Shown in pieces: positions 7,932 to 12,500 of a DNA stretch of 12,500 bases. Within the stretch, counting starts at the first letter, position 1; each line of letters opens with the position of its first letter. Below the pieces are notes generated by a model. The model was not told the origin of the DNA. It worked only from the letters and a program-made list of their open reading frames with translations, and did not search any database. Made by a program: the position numbers and the translations under genes. This DNA comes from Trachelipus rathkii (taxonomy: Eukaryota; Arthropoda; Malacostraca; Isopoda; Trachelipodidae), in the NCBI GenBank assembly GCA_015478945.1, contig JABUQX010113424.1:15001-27500 (forward strand). The letters are read 5' to 3'.

Positions 7932-8200
7932 TCAGCAGAAGATGCGAACAAAGAAGGGAGAAGCAGTTGGAGGCACATCAACCACGGAAAATGGGGCCCC
8001 TAGTTGCAGAAAGAAGTGAAGAGATGTAAAAGGTAGAGAGGTAACCCTCCTACTAAAGCGCTTGTTACTAAGGTCTACAAGCGTTGTAAAGTGAGGAAGA
8101 AATTGGCACCTTGATGGGCATGTAGTGACATCAGCAGACCCGATAAACACCCATCAGAACTCTCTGCCTAAAGGGAGAGGTCCAACAAGCATATCGCTCA
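7932..8200 (-). pseudogene. Ty3/gypsy protease remnant
   Basis: A 72-codon minus-strand frame (7932-8150) ends with FFLQLGAPFSVV and VPPTAS, which resembles the retropepsin segment FLVDTGA-x-SV-x-PPTAS found between gag and RT in arthropod gypsy elements. In the family this aspartic protease processes the polyprotein. The expected DTG is replaced by QLG, so the catalytic Asp is lost. The placement between the gag finger (8418-8488) and the RT (below 7925) fits. Recognition rests on one short motif, so confidence is moderate. Confidence 0.6.
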
Positions 8201-8417
8201 GCAGTAAATGACTATTGAGAGCCTTAGCAGCCTGAAGATCTGCGGTGAGGTAGAGGTGAGGAAGAATCAATCTTAAGTTTCTAGGAAGCCTAAGAGACTG
8301 TAAAGCGCCGGTATCGAACTAGGTAACAACGCTTTGAAGAAGCGAAGAAGTTTGTGTTGTAGAGCGGCCAAGTATTCATAGTCCACCCCACTACAACCTG
8401 GCTTGCTTGTTTCCTTG

Positions 8418-9379
8418 AAAAGTAAGGGAGAAGAACACTTGCTTGGCAAGATTGCCGAAAGTATGGTGGTAGTAATAGTATCCATTGGGAATACATGCTC
8501 GAGAGGAATTTCTTCCCGACCTGAAGCGGCGCGAGATGGTGTGAAAGAGACTTACACACGCAGTGACGACCTGAGTTCCGCTGAAACATCTGCCTAAGCC
8601 CTCTCCAGAGCGGAAATGCGAGCTTCTGCATAAGCTGGCAGTTCGGCGCGGATAGATCCTTGAGAGAAAGGAAAAGAATACTGGGAAAGGGTGGGGTTGT
8701 GGTGAGAAATGCAGCAGAGATGGTGGGTGGAAGCATGTGCGCAGCCGAAAAATGCAGGATGAAAGTAGGGGAATACGCGGATGAAGCAGCAGGGAATGCA
8801 AGGGAGATGTTTCGCGTGACAGGGTGGATGTGTAAGTGCTGTAACCGAGGAAGTGGGAAAGGCAGCTGTGAGTATGGTAGCATGTTAGTACGGGCTTGGC
8901 ATGCTGAGTCGATGCGGAAAGAGCGCTGAGGGAAAGATATAAGCTGCTGAGGAACCGCGGATATTGATGGAGCATGGGACCTCAACATCCGATCGGCTTT
9001 CTCAGAGACCACCTGGAGAAATAGAGCCTGCTCCAAGGATACTAATATATCTTAAGCATATGGTGGCATCTTCTGCAGGAAAAGATGCCTAACAATGGCT
9101 TCTTCCCTCGCAGATGGGATACCATCTGCCAAGAGTTCAGACGACGTTCGGTTACCGAGGTGTGTGCCCCAAAGCAGCCTCCCAAACTTAGGTTCTTGGG
9201 ATGATGCCAAGCGAGCTATAAGTAGCTCTTTCAGGACGATGTATGGGGTGGGAGAGATGTTACAAGCTCCGAGGGAGTCTCGAACCTGCAGTAGACTGCT
9301 CCGGGGAGGGGCGGCTATCACCCGAGAATACTTATTCTCTTCTGTTTCAGTTCTACTGAAGACCACCTCCACGTGTTGA
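8418..9379 (-). pseudogene. Ty3/gypsy gag relic
   Basis: The minus-strand frame from 9372 leftwards contains KYSRVIAA, LLQVRDSL, YIVLKELLIARLASSQ, FGRLL, LGNRTSSELLADG and VRHLFLQKMPPYA. This matches the capsid-like gag core of arthropod gypsy elements, which coats the RNA. A single TAA (9052-9054) interrupts it and the same frame then continues with DILVSLEQA and VVSEKADRML. Further on the signal moves to a second frame with YYYYHHTFGNLAKQ (8440-8480), then a third with CSSPLLF. Together these resemble the C-x-YH-x2-FG-x2-A-x2-C zinc-knuckle-like end of this gag, with the first Cys replaced. The 248-codon open stretch at 8290-9036 is therefore only partly in the true frame. Base composition is richer in GC than the flanks. 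Confidence 0.83.
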
Positions 9380-9395
9380 AACCAGAGCTCTGGTT
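9380..9395. repeat. 16-bp perfect palindrome
   Basis: AACCAGAGCTCTGGTT is its own reverse complement. It lies at the outer edge of the gag relic and directly touches the right copy of the 16-bp inverted repeat. Confidence 0.85.
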
Positions 9396-9411
9396 CCGTA
9401 AAGACTAAAAA
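9396..9411 (-). repeat. 16-bp inverted repeat, right copy
   Basis: CCGTAAAGACTAAAAA, exact reverse complement of 7276-7291. It separates the Ty3/gypsy fragment from the BEL/Pao LTR that ends at 9427. Confidence 0.8.
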
Positions 9412-9426
9412 ATATAGTTGAAAAAT

Positions 9427-9893
9427 TGTGTTTATAGGGTTTTACCTTTGGCCTTGTATCTTGTCAAAATTTGATTTATTGGGTTTTACCTTTGGCCTTG
9501 TAACTCTGTCTGAGGTTATTAGCACTTACCTAAACGTAGTAGATAAATTGATTAGTTGAAGGTAAAGATAACAGAGATAGAATGAAATAGTAAGAAATAG
9601 AAAATTTACAATTTATTTCCATATCTTTAACCTTTCGATTATTAATTTGAATTTTAACACTTGCACACGCTCGAATCGTTTACTGATAAGTAAGGAACTT
9701 TATTTTTTTTGGCACCTAATGAATTCTGGACAATTTATACCCAATAGTAGCAAAGTACAAAATCGACTAAAACATTGTGTTAAATATATATGGAAGCATA
9801 AGAGTTTTAAATTCCACATCTAAACACTAAAATAAACAAAATAGAAGAGATATATGTGGAAGTATATAATAGTTTTTATATCCTATCACTGAA
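9427..9893 (-). mobile_element. 3' LTR of the BEL/Pao element (diverged)
   Basis: It follows the pol C-terminus on the minus strand by about 30 bases and is homologous, inverted, to 5111-5660. The best block is the perfect 44 bases at 9837-9880. On the minus strand it begins near TGATAGGATATAAAAAC and ends AAACACA at 9427, consistent with TG...CA LTR ends. LTRs carry the promoter and polyadenylation signals, but none can be assigned safely here. The 5' LTR lies outside the window, so the two LTRs of this element cannot be compared. Confidence 0.6.
9431..9502 (-). repeat. Tandem duplication, period 44, at the LTR end
   Basis: A 22-base block starting GGGTTTTACC at 9437 recurs exactly at 9481, and the six bases before each (TTTATA, TTTATT) differ by one. 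The other LTR-like copy shows at most one equivalent unit. Confidence 0.85.
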
Positions 9894-9926
9894 GAGTTGC
9901 AATGAAAACCATTGCAAATTAAAATT

Positions 9927-10365
9927 TTACAAATGAGATAAATTCCCGTGAAAGAATTCTTGACACTTGACAGCAGCCTGTCTAAGTGGTCTTCCTTTGA
10001 CTAAATTGATCTGAGAATTTTGGTTCTGTTGGGAGTTGAATTGAAGTAAATTTATACCTGAAGTTGAAGGTTGAACATCTACAATGGCAGTATCACTATT
10101 ACTTTGAAGAACTGAGTTTGAATTTGAGGGATTAACTTGATCTGTATTAGTCATTGTTTTGACCATCTGAATTGGAGAAGTCAGAGCTTATATGAGCATC
10201 AGCTTCTCCAATGGAGACAGAGGGGGTAATAGATAACTCCAATGGGTAGAGATAGACAAATAGAATGATGACAGGTTTTGTTCATCTCCCCTTTTTAACA
10301 ACACCCTTCCCTGATCGTTATTGTCCATGATCAACAATGACATCCAGAACCTGCCTAAAAGCTTA
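9927..10365 (-). pseudogene. BEL/Pao pol C-terminus (DUF5641-like and tail)
   Basis: Reading leftwards from 10365, remnants of the segment that follows the integrase include DNNDQGRVLLKRGDE near 10290-10330, in a different frame from the upstream integrase, with a stop before 10180. The 79-codon frame at 9927-10166 is rich in Asn, Gln and Ser and ends GRPLRQAAVKCQEF, a basic tail typical of arthropod BEL/Pao polyproteins, then TAA at 9927-9929. The 3' LTR begins about 30 bases later. Confidence 0.72.
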
Positions 10366-10872
10366 TTAACGTGTCTGAATCAGAACTATATCTCCAATCT
10401 TAATTCTATTGGTCCACTCTGACTGATAGAGATTTCTACTTTTCTGACGCAAATTTAATAGATAAGACTCATACCATAATTGCTGAAAGTCTCTTAAACT
10501 CTTCCTTGAGCAGGTTAAAGTTATGGTTAATCTCTTGTTGTGCAGGAGGAGGTTGCCTTTCCATATGGGGTGGAAACCTTCTATTGGAATATGAGGTTTG
10601 AATTCCCCTATAGGGTTCAAAAAGAAATTTGAAGCAATAATTTCCAAATCATTTTCTGATGACCTATAGGTTAAAGGTCTTGAATTAATAACATTGATAA
10701 TATTTGAAATAGCTGTTAACAGTTGATAGTAAGTTAGGGTAGTCTTACCTATTGTTTTTACAGAGACCTCCCTTAAATGCTTCCGCATCATCTCTCCCAA
10801 ACTGATCCCAGCCCAACTGGAATAAGATTGGGACCTATTATCAATGTTTTGATTGCTACTGAGCCGCATCAT
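10366..10872 (-). pseudogene. BEL/Pao integrase C-terminal part
   Basis: A 168-codon open frame with WAGISLGEMMRKHLREV, corresponding to the segment that holds the third acidic residue of the DDE integrase. It then has TYYQLLTAISNI, INSRPLTYRSS, WKGNLLLHN, FQQLWYESYLLNLRQK and IKIGDIVLI. This is the usual order at the end of the BEL/Pao integrase, which joins the cDNA to host DNA. The usual WE of this motif is changed to LGE. It is the best preserved stretch of the element, but its upstream and downstream neighbours are in other frames. Confidence 0.88.
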
Positions 10873-11193
10873 GTTCGGAGAACATATCTGAAGACAAAGA
10901 TTCTAACATTAATATTTCCACATTGTTTGAATCCTAGCATATTTGAAGTACAAACTGGAAGGTAATCCATATTTATTTCTGAAACATTGCATGAAAGTAA
11001 GAAGAGTTCAGGTGGACATATCGGAAGAACAATCAACATGAATAGCTCTGATATTAAGGCAGGTGTAAATTAATAGATACGTTTTTTGAAATTTCTTATT
11101 ATTATCCTCTACAAAGAGATATCCTGTAAAATCCACCCCAGTATGCTCAAAAGGACGCACAAAATTAACTCTACGATGAGGAAGATTAGTCAA
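10873..11193 (-). pseudogene. BEL/Pao integrase catalytic core, first half
   Basis: The frame 11008-11193 has LPHRRVNFVRPFEHTGVDFTG, with the first catalytic Asp at 11131-11133, then YLLIYTCLNIRAIHVD. The segment 10873-11007 continues in another frame with FRNKYGLP, but where the family has SDN with the second Asp the sequence reads as a FKYA-like stretch. The middle catalytic residue seems to be lost, and the core is not functional. Confidence 0.85.
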
Positions 11194-11199
11194 TTTTTG

Positions 11200-11480
11200 G
11201 ATATTTAAAGGGTATACTGTTAAATTTTTTGAAAACTATACTCAGACAAAACATTCTTTACAGCCTGCCTGGCTTTGGTAATTCAGAAGTCATTGAGATC
11301 TGATGAAATTGATAGTGGCTAGAACACCCAAGCTTTGACACCTAGAATGAAAATATCTTATGATTAATCTAGTGAAGTGGTGATCCTTGCCAAGAGGAAT
11401 TGGATTTATGACATCATAATTATATAAAAGTGTTTTAGCAATTCTCCCTTTGGATAGGATGAGTCCTTTATCATCTATAA
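11200..11480 (-). pseudogene. BEL/Pao integrase zinc-binding (H2C2) region
   Basis: Fragments on the minus strand include KGLILSKGRIAKT-like residues near 11430-11470, a LGKDHHFTRLIIRYFHSRC stretch near 11340-11400, and LGVLATINFIRSQ near 11290-11330, followed by a stop and QAGCKE-like residues. These fit the H...H...C..C region that precedes the core. Several stops and shifts separate them. Confidence 0.72.
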
Positions 11481-11758
11481 AATAAAATTAGTTGTTTAAC
11501 TAGTATTGGATTTCAATTCCTTTTAGGAATTTCTTTGGAGAAAATAATATTTTCCTTGGAAAAACATGCTGCTGCATTATCTTAACAATAGAGCCTGGGC
11601 TTTTCCTTCTCATCACAATTTTCATCTAAAATTTTAATATTTTTGTAGTTAACCTTATAAAGCTTATGCACATTTGAGGTAATCTTAAAGGTAACAATGA
11701 CTGAAGTGACACCCAAAAGATAATGTAACAATTTCAAAGTCTTTTTCCTTATTTGGCC
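11481..11758 (-). pseudogene. BEL/Pao spacer between RNase H and integrase, heavily decayed
   Basis: Some minus-strand segments read through (for example LLHYLLGVTSVIVTF near 11690-11740, and ENIIFSKEIPKRN near 11520-11550), consistent with the poorly conserved linker of the polyprotein. No motif is strong on its own. It is assigned by position between recognised domains. Confidence 0.5.
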
Positions 11759-12165
11759 TCAGAACAAAACATTTAAGTTATCTAAATTATGCCAATGAGA
11801 TTGATCTTGAAGAATAACAAGAGGATCCTTAAGCCATAATGGCAGTTTTTTGAAAGAAAAGTAGAGGTTGTAACCACCTCTTGTAATCAGATTTTGCGGG
11901 ATTTCAGCAGTACCTGATAAAACTAAGTAAAATGGATACCTCCGTCTCTTGTTCAACTTGGTTTTTTGAATTTGAAATTTTTTTTGAGGCTATTGTTTAG
12001 AAAAATATTTTTATTTTTTGCTCTTCCGGACAGGAGCCATGAAAGAACAATTTGAGCATCTACAAAGACTTTTATGCTTTTGAACTGAACATTAGGAAAT
12101 TCTGATAATATTGATTTGATACACTTGAAAAATAAGAACACAGACAACAACTCCAAAGAGGGCAA
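11759..12165 (-). pseudogene. BEL/Pao RNase H domain
   Basis: The frame 11953-12165 has PSLELLSVFL, corresponding to the PRLEL motif, and IKVFVDAQIVLSWLLSG with an Asp of the RNase H active site. The frame 11759-11956 continues with EIPQNLITRGG, matching the NPAD-x-ITRG block, and LPLWLKDP. RNase H removes the RNA strand during cDNA synthesis. The shift between the two frames lies near 11953. Confidence 0.85.
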
Positions 12166-12500
12166 AGCCCTAGATTTGAGGGGGGCCCTTGGCCTTTGAA
12201 AATACTAAACTAGAACCTTGACCTATACTATAAACCAAAAACATAACAAGATGTTGAAGCATTACAAAATATAAATAAAGAGTTTGTGGAAGAAGGTGAG
12301 AAGCACACCTTTCAATTTCAATATTATGTAATTTATTTAAATCTGAACAAAGAGAGGACCAAGAAACTAAAACATCAGAAGGGATCTTTTCATCCCAATG
12401 AAGACCTAATTGCCATAATTTCCTAATCAATAACCGACCCCTTAAAGAGGCGGGTAAAAGTATTTAAAGAGTCAAAACCTTGGATGTAGCTGTTCATTCA
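12166..12500 (-). pseudogene. BEL/Pao reverse transcriptase end and connection
   Basis: The frame 12170-12430 begins IRKLWQLGLHWDEKIP, which corresponds to the K-x-x-Q-x-LW-x-x-WD-x-P region after the RT palm. The bases above 12430 in other frames suggest a QGFDSLN or LRGRL-like remnant of the FDPLG-x-L motif. The rest of RT, the protease, gag and the 5' LTR would lie to the right of the window. A stop before the start of this frame and another after it show decay. Confidence 0.8.

Noticed and set aside
8290..9036. 248-codon minus-strand open frame as one intact protein
   Set aside because: Only its first part continues the gag frame. The later gag motifs lie in two other frames, so it is a composite of true and shadow reading.
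8403..9379. Plus-strand open frames at 8403-8597, 8660-8929 and 9095-9379
   Set aside because: They lie opposite the gag relic and show no motif of their own.
1..12500. CRISPR array, prokaryotic operon, defence system or other new system
   Set aside because: No regular spaced repeats and no ribosome-binding-site and gene pattern. All recognised coding segments are eukaryotic transposable-element relics.

Overview
The window looks like non-genic, repeat-dominated DNA from an invertebrate, most plausibly an arthropod and possibly a decapod crustacean. The reasons are long (AT)n tracts, a GGAGTC-type array, and relics of BEL/Pao, Ty3/gypsy, Penelope-like and hAT elements, all in AT-rich sequence without any intact cellular gene. 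The organism call is an inference from style and not from a diagnostic gene.

Layout. 1-323: an (AT)n tract and a tRNA-derived SINE with a poly(A) tail. 942-4945: a nest. A broken hAT transposase of the ZMYM1/SCAND3-like type lies on the minus strand (1550-3564). It is interrupted by a small hAT-type MITE (3565-3794) with a perfect 14-bp TIR and a perfect 8-bp target duplication. Next to it is a 5'-truncated Penelope-like GIY-YIG endonuclease on the plus strand (3821-4243), followed by a degenerate hammerhead-like motif. Similar inverted termini at 942 and 4945 may be the ends of the host hAT element. 5111-5660: an LTR-like sequence on the plus strand whose diverged relative lies inverted at 9427-9893. 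5661-7275: AT-rich filler, (AT)n, a possible hAT end carrying GGAGTC repeats, (TTA)n and a 43-base poly(A). 7310-9379: a decayed Ty3/gypsy gag-protease-RT fragment on the minus strand. 9427-12500: the 3' part of a decayed BEL/Pao element on the minus strand, namely RT end, RNase H, integrase, C-terminal tail and 3' LTR. Its 5' part lies beyond the right edge.

Nothing here works as an operon or a cellular pathway. Every recognisable coding segment belongs to a transposable element and nearly all carry frameshifts or stops. Many of the frameshifts are single extra bases in short homopolymers, so assembly error has to be weighed against genuine decay. I did not find a previously undescribed biological system. 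The best-supported and most informative items are the MITE with its exact duplication, the Penelope endonuclease with the hammerhead-like motif, and the inverted pair of LTR-like sequences that share a 44-bp perfect block.
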